A stretch of 64,000 nt of DNA from Ignavibacteriales bacterium UBA1304 (GCA_002307295.1 DBTY01000004.1:181117-245116); one strand, 5' to 3'. Shown: positions 1 through 10,596, numbered from the stretch's first letter. Numbers and translations: made by a program. Notes: a model not told the origin generated them from the sequence alone.

Positions 1-1176
1 AAGCCAGCTAATATTTGGCTGACCAAAATTTTTATACAGCAATACGCCTACGCTTGCAAAATAACCAAACGCATCCGCTATATAAATTAAGAAGCCCGAG
101 TTCCCTTCCGATTGAAACGCCGCTATCATCCTGTCAAAAAGAATTGCGTTAAAAGGCACATAAGCCATATAAAGCCCAAAGCCTTCTAATATCATCCATA
201 CTAAAGGGGATATTATTTTAAACTGAAACGCGAATGTAGAAACGCCTGTAAGAAGCAATCCGCCAAAAACAATATAATGGTTCATAAGTAAAGCTTTATG
301 ATTGTCTTTAATAATTATCATAAATGAAAGTATGAGCAAAGTTCCAAACGCTATTGGCAATTCGCTGTAAGTAAAAATCATAGGCATATTTTTATAGCCT
401 ACAGAGCGCCATATTTCAACGGCAAAGTTATCCCGTAAATCTCTGAATGCGGATAGGAACATATAAATAACAGTAAGAGTAATTATTCCAAAAGCGAATT
501 TCATAAAAAAGTCTTTTCTGTCTTTTTTATTCATTGGGATTCTTTTTGTTTTAAGTTTTACGTCTTCTTCATTTGGAGCGGGAAGCTGATTGAGAGCCCA
601 TACAAAAAACAAAAGCGGCAGCAAAAATAAAGCCCCTGTTATATATGGCATCTGAAATTCCGAAAAACCCCAATTAGTAATAACAATGCTGCCGACAGAT
701 TTAACAAATCCAGACGATACAATAAAACTTGCGCATAAGCCTACGCCAAGAATTTCAGTTAGTTTTCTCCCTTCTAAGTAACTGAAAATAAGACCCCATA
801 TCATGCCAAGCGGAAGCCCGTTGATAAACATAAAAATAATATTATATGGAGCCGGCACAATAGAAAAGAAGAACAATGATATTTCTGCAATGAGAATAAA
901 AACTATAATTGTAATAGCTCTTTTGGCGGCTGTCATCTCAGATACTATTTTTATCCCGAGAAATTTTGAGAGCATATAACCAAACACCTGAGCGATTACA
1001 ATAATAGTTTTAAAACCAATTCCCCAATACTCTAATCCTTCAAATCTTGCGGCAGTAAACGGTTTTCTGAATGCGTACATACATGCGTATGCAGAAAAGG
1101 CGGCAAGAATTGCGTACACTGAAAATGCTATGCTGTTTGTTCCGGCAAGCCAGTTTTTAATTTTTCCGTTTTGCAT
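1..1176 (-). CDS. DUF5690 family MFS-like membrane protein (3' end outside window)
   Basis: Partial gene: the ATG is at 1176 and the frame stays open for 392 codons to the window edge, so the C-terminus is missing. The translation begins MQNGKIKNWLAGTNSIAFSV and soon reads YACMYAFRKPFTAARF, which I recognise as typical of DUF5690, a major-facilitator-like family of Bacteroidota and relatives. About ten hydrophobic segments are visible, so this is an inner-membrane carrier; the substrate is unknown. It lies on the same strand as the five-gene module upstream, but a strong hairpin terminator at 1202-1237 separates them, so it is probably transcribed partly or wholly on its own. Family call fairly sure, function not. 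Confidence 0.75.
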   Translation of the reverse strand, partial: MQNGKIKNWLAGTNSIAFSVYAILAAFSAYACMYAFRKPFTAARFEGLEYWGIGFKTIIVIAQVFGYMLSKFLGIKIVSEMTAAKRAITIIVFILIAEISLFFFSIVPAPYNIIFMFINGLPLGMIWGLIFSYLEGRKLTEILGVGLCASFIVSSGFVKSVGSIVITNWGFSEFQMPYITGALFLLPLLFFVWALNQLPAPNEEDVKLKTKRIPMNKKDRKDFFMKFAFGIITLTVIYMFLSAFRDLRDNFAVEIWRSVGYKNMPMIFTYSELPIAFGTLLILSFMIIIKDNHKALLMNHYIVFGGLLLTGVSTFAFQFKIISPLVWMILEGFGLYMAYVPFNAILFDRMIAAFQSEGNSGFLIYIADAFGYFASVGVLLYKNFGQPNISWL

Positions 1177-1201
1177 TTTAATCCGGTTTATTTTTATTAG
1201 A

Positions 1202-1237
1202 AAAAGAATAACGGAGAAGCTGCGCTTCTCCGTTATT
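1202..1237 (-). terminator. Rho-independent terminator of the 13.5-1.26 kb module
   Basis: A perfect 14-bp inverted repeat (AATAACGGAGAAGC, loop TGC, GCTTCTCCGTTATT) is followed on the minus strand by CTTTTTC. It lies 20 bases beyond the stop of the LamG gene and ends the leftward operon. Confidence 0.85.
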
Positions 1238-1256
1238 GATGATGTCTTAAAGAATT

Positions 1257-4169
1257 TTACTTAAGCAGTAGAAGTTTTTTAGTCTGTTCGAATTTTTCGC
1301 CAGACGCGCCTTCGGCTGTAAGTCTATAGAAATAAACGCCGCTTGCGCAATTGATAGAACTGTTTTTTGCATTCCATACAACCGTATGGCTTCCTGCATC
1401 CATTTGCTGATTAATAAGCGTACTAACCTGCTGACCAAGAGAATTATAAACTATTAACTTTACTTTTGAAGATGAAGCCAGAGTAAACTTAATGTTTGTT
1501 GAAGGGTTGAACGGATTAGGATAAGCTTCGTTAAGCGAATATTTAACAGGGATTGTTTTGTCTTTAACGTCTACTAAAGTTCCTAATGGAGAAGTAGCAG
1601 CGTTCTTAGTGCCTAAAGCATAGTTATTATCAGACAACTGAACCCCTTTGAAAACAAGCTGAGTCCCATTTACAATACTCGGCGCTGAAGCGCTTACTAC
1701 GCTAAACAAACCGCTTGTTCCTTTTCTTGCAAGAAGAACATAATTAGAAGAGTCTCCCGGAGCGCCGATATTCAAAGCGCTGAAATCGAAATTTACATCG
1801 GCTGTAACTGGAGTTTGCGTAGCGTCTAACGCCCACACTCTATTTGTTCTTAAAGCTACTAATCCGTTTACATTTGAGCCTGTAGCTCCTGCCAGATTAT
1901 TATGACTGAAAATTGCAAACGGATTAGAAGAACCGTCTATTTTTTTTAATAAACTATTTTTCTCTTCCTTTGGATTTGCAAATACTTTAGAACGGGCGGC
2001 AGAGCTAAAGGTTCCGTTAATTGTTAACCCGCCTGAAACAGCCTGATTAACCGCGCCCCATACTGCTGTAATATCTTTACCCGGAGCGACAAGCGAATCT
2101 GCTATTGGAGCATATGAAACATTAAATGTAGGACTATTTACTAAAGTTGCCGTATGGCCATTACCGCTTGCGTCTGCTATAGTTAACCCAGAGCCTTCGT
2201 CAAATTTCCAATAACCAGTTAGGTTTTTATAATATGGATGAGCTGAAGTAACTGTTTTAAATTTCCACTCTTTCAGTACAGAAACATCAGGAACTACGCC
2301 TTTCCAGATTCTGACTTCGTCAATTTCGCCCGGATATTTATATCCGTCGGAATAATTGCCTGTGCCGTCTTCGCCCATATTAATATTATATTGAGTATCC
2401 ATACTCTTTAAACCATTAGTTAGTGCAATATCAACCGTAACGATCGTATCGGTAATTACTCTAAAACTTTGGTTTGTGCGGTCTATTATTAAAGCAAGAT
2501 AATGCCAGTTGCCATCTGCAATTTTTGGCTGAGTAACGTCATATCTTGTCGTACCGTCAGCAAAATTGACTTTCCAGTCATCCTGATGAATAAACAAACC
2601 CCAGCCTGCATTACCGCCAGAGCCCCAGTCTTTATTAGAAATAATTGAAGGATCTCCGTCAATAGTCAGGTTTGGTTTTGTCCAAACTTCTACAAAGAAA
2701 CTTGTAGTCTCGCCAAAATCGAAATCAGGAGAATGAGGGACTGATATATAACGGTTAAAAGAACTGCCGTCTACATAAATTGAGCTGCGAGCCGTTGTGA
2801 CTTCAGTATTTTTTTCGTGCGAAAAACCGCCCATTCCTTTAATCTCAAGAGTAGCCATAGCTCTGTTATATATTGCCAGATGAGCTACGTCCATTCCGTT
2901 ATCTTCTCCCTTAGCGCCAGTAAAGAAAAGTAATTTGCCGTCTGCGCTTGCTGGAGATAATGAGAACCTGCCGTCAATTGGAAGAGCTCCGCCATTACGC
3001 AGCGAATCGCCGTCAAGATAAATTGTAAAACTTTTTCCTAATTGAGCTGAAAGTACAACTCTATACCATTCGCCTGCGGTTAGAGCTTTGTCAATAAATC
3101 CGGTTGAAGGACTACCAATTTTCCCTTCTTTGTTAATTACAATTTCTGCCGAATCTGTATTAGCGCCGTTTGTCTGGAACAATGCATATTGTTTGCCCAA
3201 AGCAGGTATTCTAATATCAAACGAAAGCGTATAAGCATTTACATTATTGCCGCCGCCATTATTGTAAACAGGAGGCAAAGCAGTATAGTAACTTCCCGGA
3301 TCAAGGCTGACCGCTCCATCGCCTACAGCTGGACCTGTGATAGCTGTTTGAACGCCTGTTAATTGTAATTGTTTTCCTATTGTCGGATAAAGTAAACTAT
3401 CCGCTTTATCAAAAGACCATTCCGAAACCGGAATCTTTAAGCTTAAAGCATGGTTGTAACCGCCAATGCCGTAAATTTCAGCGTCGGTTAAAGTTCTGTT
3501 GTAAAGCGCAATCGACGAACAGTCAATCGTTCCATCCTCGCCGTCGTTATCAGCAAAGAAAAGAACCTGGTTTGCGTCGTTAATTGAAGAGAGTGAAAAT
3601 CTACCGTCTAGCTTTTGTGTCCCGCCATCTAGTATTAGCCGGCCATCAACATAGTATTTATACGAATGACCGAGATCAGCGGCAACAACAAGTCTGTACC
3701 ATTGTCCCGCGCTAACAGTATCATAAGAATATCCTGTTGTTCCTACGCCTATATGACCGCCTGAGTTAATGAATAATTCAGCGTCGTCAGAAGCTGCATC
3801 AGTATTAGCCGCAAAGAAGGAATACCATGTTCCGCTTGTCGGCATTTTGAAATCAATAACCATTGTGTACTGATTAATATTTTTTGCAGTATCTGCGCCG
3901 TTTGGCGAAATATCATGGAAGCATCTTAAAAAGCTTCCTGTTCCTACTTCAATCGCGCCATCAGTACTAGTAGGGCCGTCGACTACTTTAAAAGAAGGCG
4001 TAGCTCCGTTTAACTGATCTTTAACAAGAGCATTGCCTACTGTAGCTTTTAAAATGTCATTTGAATCGTCAAATTTCCAATATCCCTTTAAGCCGTTTTG
4101 CGGCAGTTGAGCAAACGTAAGCATGCTCATTAAAGAAGATACGATTAAAACTAATTGTAATCGTTTCAT
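1257..4169 (-). CDS. Secreted triple-LamG protein with T9SS sorting tail
   Basis: 970 residues. A signal peptide (about 1-20, ending LTFA|Q) leads into three concanavalin A/LamG-like domains at about 26-235, 245-485 and 500-690. The first two are close repeats of each other: both hold an EWYR or QWYR beta-strand motif and end with a GG(Y/F)-type segment. A short repeat of the LamG start (LTGYWKFDEGSG) follows near 695. The middle C-terminal part (about 720-880) shows no catalytic motif that I recognise. The last 80 residues are a T9SS type A sorting tail (YPNPFNPSTNIKF, ending KKLLLLK). Probably a surface glycan-binding protein. It is last in the receptor/PorV/PpiC module, 229 bases after the PpiC-like gene. 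Its first LamG type recurs in the phosphoesterase at 14.0 kb. Confidence 0.85.
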   Translation of the reverse strand: MKRLQLVLIVSSLMSMLTFAQLPQNGLKGYWKFDDSNDILKATVGNALVKDQLNGATPSFKVVDGPTSTDGAIEVGTGSFLRCFHDISPNGADTAKNINQYTMVIDFKMPTSGTWYSFFAANTDAASDDAELFINSGGHIGVGTTGYSYDTVSAGQWYRLVVAADLGHSYKYYVDGRLILDGGTQKLDGRFSLSSINDANQVLFFADNDGEDGTIDCSSIALYNRTLTDAEIYGIGGYNHALSLKIPVSEWSFDKADSLLYPTIGKQLQLTGVQTAITGPAVGDGAVSLDPGSYYTALPPVYNNGGGNNVNAYTLSFDIRIPALGKQYALFQTNGANTDSAEIVINKEGKIGSPSTGFIDKALTAGEWYRVVLSAQLGKSFTIYLDGDSLRNGGALPIDGRFSLSPASADGKLLFFTGAKGEDNGMDVAHLAIYNRAMATLEIKGMGGFSHEKNTEVTTARSSIYVDGSSFNRYISVPHSPDFDFGETTSFFVEVWTKPNLTIDGDPSIISNKDWGSGGNAGWGLFIHQDDWKVNFADGTTRYDVTQPKIADGNWHYLALIIDRTNQSFRVITDTIVTVDIALTNGLKSMDTQYNINMGEDGTGNYSDGYKYPGEIDEVRIWKGVVPDVSVLKEWKFKTVTSAHPYYKNLTGYWKFDEGSGLTIADASGNGHTATLVNSPTFNVSYAPIADSLVAPGKDITAVWGAVNQAVSGGLTINGTFSSAARSKVFANPKEEKNSLLKKIDGSSNPFAIFSHNNLAGATGSNVNGLVALRTNRVWALDATQTPVTADVNFDFSALNIGAPGDSSNYVLLARKGTSGLFSVVSASAPSIVNGTQLVFKGVQLSDNNYALGTKNAATSPLGTLVDVKDKTIPVKYSLNEAYPNPFNPSTNIKFTLASSSKVKLIVYNSLGQQVSTLINQQMDAGSHTVVWNAKNSSINCASGVYFYRLTAEGASGEKFEQTKKLLLLK

Positions 4170-4398
4170 GTTATTTTAATTACCTCCGTAATATTTTATT
4201 TTCCTATTAATTTAAGAGCCTTATTTAATGTTGACGTTATTTATTGCCTGCATAAATGCAGTATTGTCTTCCCCTGTCATTTGCGTACTATTATCTTGCT
4301 AAATTTTATTTATCGAAACGCTTTTTTTTATAGAGCGCTTGTGCCAACAAGCTTATATCTTCGCTAAATCATGTAAAAGAAACTCGCCCTGACTATAA

Positions 4399-5979
4399 TT
4401 ACTTACCCCATGCAGGATCGACTATTGGAACTACAAGTCTGCCAGTCCCTCCCTGATATGCCTGCAAAAAAGACCATCTGTTTTTAGGTTGCGAGACTTT
4501 CAAAGTATCCAGTACGGCATAGTTTATTTCTATCTTAAAAAGTTTTTTTAACGAATCAATTTTAGTCTGAAGCGTAGTTTTATCTTTTGCAATAGACGCG
4601 TCGCGGACTACTTTAATTCTTGTAAACTTATCAAGTATTGGTTTTTCGGTTTTCGACGTTCTGTATTTCTCCGGATGGTTATAAAAGTATTTTGTAATTT
4701 CCCCTTCAGTTACATTTACTTTATCTGTAAAGTAATGTCTGGTTTCTTCAAAGACCCATTTATCCATCCAGTCTCTAATATCTTTTTTCACCCATGTTTC
4801 GTTTTCATATCCTCTGTTAGAACCTTCCTGTGCAAGCAACAGGTCTCTTATTGTTTGAGCCAGCTGCTGGTTCAGCTGTTTTCTGAAATCATATTGACTA
4901 TTAGGTTCTACTTTTATTTTTGAAACATCCAACAGATCTAAACTTTTATTAATTGTTAACGCCCCTCCTTCGTATTCCGTTAATACTCTGGTTCCATTCT
5001 GTTTTAGTTTTAACATGGCAGGATATTTTTCATTACTGCTTTTGACTGCGTCCCGGAAAGATAGCTGATCTCCAATTGGATTAGTTTTCCATTCGGCTAA
5101 TGCGTTAGCAAGTATTATAAACGGCCCCCCTTTTGTAACAACGTTCTTAGGTATCATAAACGAACTTACATACTTGAAAGTTTCGTCTTTTAATTTATTG
5201 TTATAGACAATCTTTCTTACTGAAGGAGCATTTTTAAGGTAATCTCCTTCCATCACTGCGCTTCTGTAAATGCCTGTTACCTGAAACAAATAATAAACGC
5301 TATTAAGTAAAATCGGTTCTGATATCTGATCCTTTGGCAAATCTTTTATTACATTCAGCAAGTCCGGCTCAATATCAAGCCATGATAATTCTTTTGTCTG
5401 GAATACTGTAGAATCAACTTTGATTTCGGGATTGCTCTTTATAACTTTTTGCACGGTATTCATAAAACCGTTTTTACGCATTTCTTCCCTCAGGCGAACT
5501 GCTTCCGGAAATGATGAAGTCGGCCAGAAATTAAATTTAAAACTTACGCTTGATTTATTTATTGCGTCTTTTATTTCATCCGGCGATACTGTAATTTTAT
5601 CTGCAACTTCATACTTCAATATAGACTTGACCATCTCCTCCCCTATCAACTCGGTTCTTAATTCCTGCACTCGCTGAGTATTATCCAAATTTAGTTTATA
5701 TCCTTCCTGCGCAAGAAGCTTTTCGTTGATCATATAATTCAGGTAAGCTCTTTTCATTTCCGTAACGTTATCGCCTGGTTTTAAATTTGGCAGGCCAAAT
5801 TCATAGTTAAGACGAAAATCTTTAACTGTTATTTCCGAATCTCCAATTCTTGCAATAACTACATCATCAGGATTCACTTTTCTATTCATCCAATACCATA
5901 TGCCGCAAAACAACGCGATGCAAACAATAAGAGCTATGCCGCTTATCCAATATTTTCTATCTTTTATGTTTAACTTCAT
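4399..5979 (-). CDS. SurA/PpiC-like periplasmic chaperone, membrane anchored
   Basis: 526 residues. One N-terminal membrane segment (about 12-31) is followed by a SurA/PpiC N-terminal signature (VIARIGDSEITVKDFRLNYE). A weak parvulin-like core (about 150-240) follows: a GFMNT..KELSWLDI stretch and a QISEPI strand. The rest is helical with a second partial repeat ending DPAWGK. The parvulin domain is divergent, so chaperone activity is likelier than proline isomerisation. It starts 8 bases after the PorV-like gene, hence the same operon. A 601-residue paralogue sits in the second module (37938-39743), with a similar C-terminal layout: an (I)EIN or ITIN strand, then a short tail with a conserved Trp. 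It probably helps the receptor or PorV-like barrel cross the periplasm and fold. Confidence 0.75.
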   Translation of the reverse strand: MKLNIKDRKYWISGIALIVCIALFCGIWYWMNRKVNPDDVVIARIGDSEITVKDFRLNYEFGLPNLKPGDNVTEMKRAYLNYMINEKLLAQEGYKLNLDNTQRVQELRTELIGEEMVKSILKYEVADKITVSPDEIKDAINKSSVSFKFNFWPTSSFPEAVRLREEMRKNGFMNTVQKVIKSNPEIKVDSTVFQTKELSWLDIEPDLLNVIKDLPKDQISEPILLNSVYYLFQVTGIYRSAVMEGDYLKNAPSVRKIVYNNKLKDETFKYVSSFMIPKNVVTKGGPFIILANALAEWKTNPIGDQLSFRDAVKSSNEKYPAMLKLKQNGTRVLTEYEGGALTINKSLDLLDVSKIKVEPNSQYDFRKQLNQQLAQTIRDLLLAQEGSNRGYENETWVKKDIRDWMDKWVFEETRHYFTDKVNVTEGEITKYFYNHPEKYRTSKTEKPILDKFTRIKVVRDASIAKDKTTLQTKIDSLKKLFKIEINYAVLDTLKVSQPKNRWSFLQAYQGGTGRLVVPIVDPAWGK

Positions 5980-5987
5980 TTATAATC

Positions 5988-7037
5988 TTAAAATATAATG
6001 TCTACTGAAATTCTCTGACTGTTGCTTAAAATTCCCCAATCGCTCCATGCATAATCAATTCTTACTCCGTACGATTGATCCTGACTGTACCAGTCAAATC
6101 CGCCGCCAAGCGAAAGGCCGGCGACTGAATTTTTCTCGAACAAATTTTGATAACCTCCCCGGAAAAAGAACATATCTGCAAAACCATATTCCAAACCAAG
6201 GTTTATACTTTCAGTTGCATTACTTGGATGGTTAAGGTCTACTGCGGCTACAAGGCTGCCAAAAGAGCCGAGACTCTTCTGATAAGAAGCTCCGACTCTG
6301 AATAGAAGCGGAAGAGGCGTAGCCTGCGTTTTATAGCTTACCGGCACGCGGTCAAAATTTTGCACCGATGCGTCCGGATCTACTACGTTATCAAGATCCC
6401 TTCCTGTTAACTGTAGCGTTGTTCCGAAATTGCTTATGCTAAAACCAAGTTTCAAACCTTCAACCTGAGTATTGTAAAAGATGCCAAAGTCGGCGGCAAA
6501 TGCGCCCCCGGACTCATGCCATATTCTTTCTTCTATATACTTGGCAGTTAAACCAAAAGAGAACCTGTCAGTTAAAGCCGTTGCAAAACTTAAACCGAGA
6601 GCCAAATCCCTGGCGTCATAGAACTCGCCTGTGCCTTCAGGATTTTCAACTGTGCGTACAGGCTGCTCATCAAAACCTAACGTATTGAAGCTAAGTCCTA
6701 CAGCCGAATTTAATGACGGAAGAGGAACAACAGCGCTGATATAATCGTGCTTTGAATCTAAGAACCAATTGTTATGCGTTACATGAATTTGCGGATTAGC
6801 AAGCCATACTATGCCGGCCGGGTTCCAATATAATGCAGAAGCGTCATTTGCAATTGCAGTATAAGCGCCGCCCATAGCAAGAGCTCTTGCGCCTACGCCA
6901 ATTTCAAGAAACGAAGCGGCATTTGTTCCAACGCCCGATACCTGTGTCTGGAATGTAGTTCCTCCTGTTTTATCCTCTGCGGATAAAACATTAGTCATTA
7001 TAAAAAAGAGGATAACATATTTGTATATTCTGTTCAT
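5988..7037 (-). CDS. PorV/PorQ-like outer-membrane beta-barrel (UPF0164 type)
   Basis: 349 residues, signal peptide about 1-20. The family signature FLEIGVGARALAMGGAYTAI is followed by ASALYWNPAGI (about 42-80). The rest alternates short polar turns and amphipathic strands and ends in an aromatic residue (ISVDIIF), as expected for an outer-membrane barrel. In Porphyromonas gingivalis PorV shuttles T9SS cargo to the attachment complex; that this copy does so is inference. It lies 22 bases after the 1178-residue surface protein and 8 bases before the PpiC-like gene, in the same order as the paralogous gene at 46948-47952. Such linkage to a TonB receptor suggests a partner dedicated to this module rather than the general PorV. 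Confidence 0.85.
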   Translation of the reverse strand: MNRIYKYVILFFIMTNVLSAEDKTGGTTFQTQVSGVGTNAASFLEIGVGARALAMGGAYTAIANDASALYWNPAGIVWLANPQIHVTHNNWFLDSKHDYISAVVPLPSLNSAVGLSFNTLGFDEQPVRTVENPEGTGEFYDARDLALGLSFATALTDRFSFGLTAKYIEERIWHESGGAFAADFGIFYNTQVEGLKLGFSISNFGTTLQLTGRDLDNVVDPDASVQNFDRVPVSYKTQATPLPLLFRVGASYQKSLGSFGSLVAAVDLNHPSNATESINLGLEYGFADMFFFRGGYQNLFEKNSVAGLSLGGGFDWYSQDQSYGVRIDYAWSDWGILSNSQRISVDIIF

Positions 7038-7059
7038 TGTTTTCCTGTAAAATTATGTC

Positions 7060-10000
7060 TCACTTTATTACTGCCAGTCTTCCGGTTTTCTTTCCAAGCC
7101 CCTTAGCTTCTACCACGTAGAAATAAACTCCAGATGATATCTCAAGTCCGTCATTAGTGCGCAAATCCCACGCCTGGCGCGCGTTATTTTCTGATACGTC
7201 ATGATCTAATTTTCTTACAAGCCTTCCGGATGTTGTAAAAATTGATATTGTGCAATGCGACGGAAGATTTACAAAATCTATCCTTCTATTACCTCGTCCT
7301 TCTTCCTGGTTTATAACTTTCCGTTCAAGCGTGCTTACGCCTACATATGGATCTGGCACGGTGTAAATCTTTGACATATCGCCGCTGACCTTTTTAGCGC
7401 TTATACTATTGCCCACCATTGTAAACTCAAACGCGTCATTCCTGTTAAATGCTTTACGCGGCGTCAGCTTTAGAATATCTCCTTTTGCAGGCTGGACTTT
7501 ATCGTTATCGCCCAAATATGAAGCGTATGCAAAATCGAATATCCACATTCTTTTACTGTAGTTTGTATTTGATACAAACTGTATTCTGTCGCCTGATTTT
7601 AATTGACCGCGGGTAGCAGCCAGCGAAGAACCTTCGATGTATCTTATTTTAACTTTGAATGAACTATCAGGATTTGTTACATCCCACACCTGAAAGTTTG
7701 TAGCTATTGCGTTTACTGACGTATCGGCTCCCGAATCAAGTATCCTTATTTCATAATTCCTTGGAACCGCGACTCCGTAATTTTTATCTGTCGTTGAAGT
7801 CGGCGATAAGTTTGAACTTCCTTTAGTCCATTTGAAGCAGGTCGTATCAAACGCGGTTGCCTGATTAGATATGCTAATTTTCAAACCGTCTACTAATATT
7901 TCTTTTGCGCGTTCGTTATTGTCAGGATCAGAAACGCCCATTATGCTAACATTTAACGCTTTATCGTAAATGGTTACTAAATTTGTTTTACCTGTATAAT
8001 TTGCGCCAAAGTCTTCATAAACTCCATCGTCGCCAAACTGCACATGGTATGTTCGTCCATCTTTAATGCTATTTGGACTAATCACCGAAACTGAAATTGA
8101 ACCTGTTCCGCTCCCCGAAACATGACTGATGCCAGCGTCAGATAAATGTGGACTCGTCCATCCAGCGGCAACTTCGCTTGGAGTTACTATTACAGTATTC
8201 TGATCTGTTGAAATCGGCACGCCCAGAGTATTTATTTGTATATTTGAAGAACACGTAGTAGGCGAAATTGTCTGAAGCCCCTTTTTATCAGCTAATCCGC
8301 GAGTATAAAAATCGTCTGTATAGCCTTTATCTACTGAAACTATTGCGTAGTAATAAGTTCTTCCGTTAGTTACGTCATTATCAACATAGTAATGCTTTAA
8401 TCCAGAATCGGTTCCCATATTATAAGATACGCCAAGACTGCTTGAAGCTCCTATTTCGCTGCCTATTGGAATAGGGTTTATTCCTGTAAGTCCGTCTTTC
8501 AAATCATATATTGCAATCGCCTTAAAAAGAAACGGATTTCCGAAAGCGTCCGATATAGTTTTTATATCTGCGAATGTTGGGTCTGTACTTTTATAAACAT
8601 AATAAGCTTCAAAGTCTTTTCCGTAGATAGGATCGTAACTGCTTTCAGCTCTATCGTCCCACTGCAGAAACACCATTTTATCTCCGGCAGTAGCAGAAAC
8701 AGTCGGCTTTCTTGGAGGTTTTGCAAAATTATAATCGTTATCGTAGATAACCTGCATAGTTCTTTTATTTCTGGTTATATCGTCAACGTCGTTGCCAAAC
8801 AAGCAGGCAATAGCGTAGAACTGAGAGTTATTTTCTCCGGTCTTAAGTTTTATATAACCGCTGCCATATGAAAAAGAAATATCCCTTTGGTATCCGGCTC
8901 TTGTGTAAAACACTCCTGGTTTTATTTCAAGGTCCCAGTATTTTTTTTCATTTGCCATTGTGTTATCGCAATCGCGCAGATAGAATGACGTTAACCCAAC
9001 CTGATCGGATTCCACATTATCAGTAACGCCAAAATGAGGTTCTCCCTGATCTGGTTTACCGTTCGCTTCCGTTCCGTCTTTATCAGGGCCAGTATAACCG
9101 TCCATTCCCGGTCCAAGGCCGTCCGAGCCCAAATCATCGTTAAGAGGCTCCCAGTCAAGTATTCCATTTCCATTTAGATCCTCGCCTGGATCAAGCACTC
9201 CGTTAAAATTTTTATCTTCGTTATCCCACACGCCGTTATGGTTAACATCATCCCAGCCGACCCAGTTATGGTTTTCATCAACGTCGTTATATTGGCTTTC
9301 GTCAATATAACCGTCGTGATCGTTATCTTTTCCGTCGTAATCAATACCGGGACTTTGCAAAAATGCAAAACCAAAATATCCCGTAGGTAGTCCTGCATTA
9401 GTAACGCCTGTTTTATTCCATGCATATGTAATTGACGCTAAAGAATCGAAGCTTGCGTCATCGCCGGAAAGGTCGCCGCCCATATCAGGATCGACCAACA
9501 TGCCAACTACAGCTTTTTCAAGAGGTTTACCGTTATTAGTTATTTTATAAGTGCAGATTAAAATATCTTCCGCTAAAGGATTAGCCCACTGATAAGAACG
9601 AGCCGTTACAGTAAGCCCAAGACCTCTTCTTCCATTAGGCCAGGCCTGCTTTGATGCGGCGTCTTCAAACGGGAAGTAATTATACTCGTCATTTTCCCGG
9701 TCGTCCATAACATAATATGTTTCCTGATCGGCTCGCACATATGCTCCGTAAGCGCCATTCCAGCGGCCGTCTCTTGATGAAGGCAAATCGTCTTCTCCCG
9801 CGTTTCTGGTATCGCCGATAAAAGATTTTGCCGGCCAGTGAGTTGGCCATGTTTCTTTTTTATCGCTAATTGCAAACCAGCCAAGCGAATTTATAAGACT
9901 CAAATCAAGCTTGCCGTTGCCGTTAAAATCTTCCTGAGCCTGAAGGATTCCGTCGCCTTCGCCAGAATCATGAGAATTTGGGACTCCGTCAATTCCCACA

Positions 10001-10596
10001 TCTTCGCTTATACCGCCCATATCCCAATCGACTGAATTTGTCTGGTGGTTGTTAAAATACTTTGGCAGAGGCATAAACGCATACCAGTGAGATTGGTCAG
10101 GGGACTGTTGTACGCCGCTTCTGCGGTAATTATCCGAAACTACATCTACAGTATCGCCATTAGCGTCTACAACTTGCGCAGCTACATAAAATACTGCGCC
10201 ATGCAGGTAACCGACATTTTTTGATCCTTTTGGCCAGCCCATAAACGGACACCCGGAAACGTAGTGATAGCCTAATAAACCGGAATTACTAATTCCTCCG
10301 TTTACAAGATTTCCGCTAACTATAGCATATCTAAAATATTTAGAAAGCCCCTGGGTTGATAATGTTTGGTATACTGAACCCGTCTGGTTTGTTCTTGAGC
10401 TTTTATTTAACTGCCCGCTCGCGGTTCCTTCTTTTTGTATCTCTTTTGCTTTTGCCTTATCATCGTTCTGCTTTGCATATAAAAACAGAAGAGGAGCGCT
10501 GATAATTATTACAAGAAATAACTTTATGTATATCCTGGCTAATAATTTATTCCCAAAGTTTTTCATTATTATTGTTCTTAGTTTTGTTTTTATCAT
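7060..10596 (-). CDS. Large Asp-rich surface protein with FlgD-like C-terminal tail
   Basis: 1178 residues. The ATG at 10596 is preceded by GAGAG at proper spacing, so I keep it although an in-frame ATG follows at codon 11. A hydrophobic export segment is at about 25-42. Residues about 400-510 hold a dense series of Asp/Asn/Gly calcium-loop-like repeats (YDGKDNDHDGYIDE, LNGNGILDW, TGPDKDGTEANGKPDQGEP). FnIII-like segments follow near 620-760 (PRKPTVSATAGDKMVFLQW). The C-terminus is a FlgD/T9SS-like fold (PDPYVG..., SGRLVRKLDH, SGVYFYVVEA) without the NPFNP motif. Its homologue is the 1071-residue protein at 47967-51182, also directly after a TonB receptor. No SusD is present, so it may be the surface partner of the receptor; that is inference. 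Confidence 0.7.
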   Translation of the reverse strand: MIKTKLRTIIMKNFGNKLLARIYIKLFLVIIISAPLLFLYAKQNDDKAKAKEIQKEGTASGQLNKSSRTNQTGSVYQTLSTQGLSKYFRYAIVSGNLVNGGISNSGLLGYHYVSGCPFMGWPKGSKNVGYLHGAVFYVAAQVVDANGDTVDVVSDNYRRSGVQQSPDQSHWYAFMPLPKYFNNHQTNSVDWDMGGISEDVGIDGVPNSHDSGEGDGILQAQEDFNGNGKLDLSLINSLGWFAISDKKETWPTHWPAKSFIGDTRNAGEDDLPSSRDGRWNGAYGAYVRADQETYYVMDDRENDEYNYFPFEDAASKQAWPNGRRGLGLTVTARSYQWANPLAEDILICTYKITNNGKPLEKAVVGMLVDPDMGGDLSGDDASFDSLASITYAWNKTGVTNAGLPTGYFGFAFLQSPGIDYDGKDNDHDGYIDESQYNDVDENHNWVGWDDVNHNGVWDNEDKNFNGVLDPGEDLNGNGILDWEPLNDDLGSDGLGPGMDGYTGPDKDGTEANGKPDQGEPHFGVTDNVESDQVGLTSFYLRDCDNTMANEKKYWDLEIKPGVFYTRAGYQRDISFSYGSGYIKLKTGENNSQFYAIACLFGNDVDDITRNKRTMQVIYDNDYNFAKPPRKPTVSATAGDKMVFLQWDDRAESSYDPIYGKDFEAYYVYKSTDPTFADIKTISDAFGNPFLFKAIAIYDLKDGLTGINPIPIGSEIGASSSLGVSYNMGTDSGLKHYYVDNDVTNGRTYYYAIVSVDKGYTDDFYTRGLADKKGLQTISPTTCSSNIQINTLGVPISTDQNTVIVTPSEVAAGWTSPHLSDAGISHVSGSGTGSISVSVISPNSIKDGRTYHVQFGDDGVYEDFGANYTGKTNLVTIYDKALNVSIMGVSDPDNNERAKEILVDGLKISISNQATAFDTTCFKWTKGSSNLSPTSTTDKNYGVAVPRNYEIRILDSGADTSVNAIATNFQVWDVTNPDSSFKVKIRYIEGSSLAATRGQLKSGDRIQFVSNTNYSKRMWIFDFAYASYLGDNDKVQPAKGDILKLTPRKAFNRNDAFEFTMVGNSISAKKVSGDMSKIYTVPDPYVGVSTLERKVINQEEGRGNRRIDFVNLPSHCTISIFTTSGRLVRKLDHDVSENNARQAWDLRTNDGLEISSGVYFYVVEAKGLGKKTGRLAVIK

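Noticed and set aside
8991..9884. Short minus-strand open frames within the 1178-residue protein gene
   Set aside because: They are alternative-frame shadows of the Asp-rich repeats, without ribosome-binding sites.
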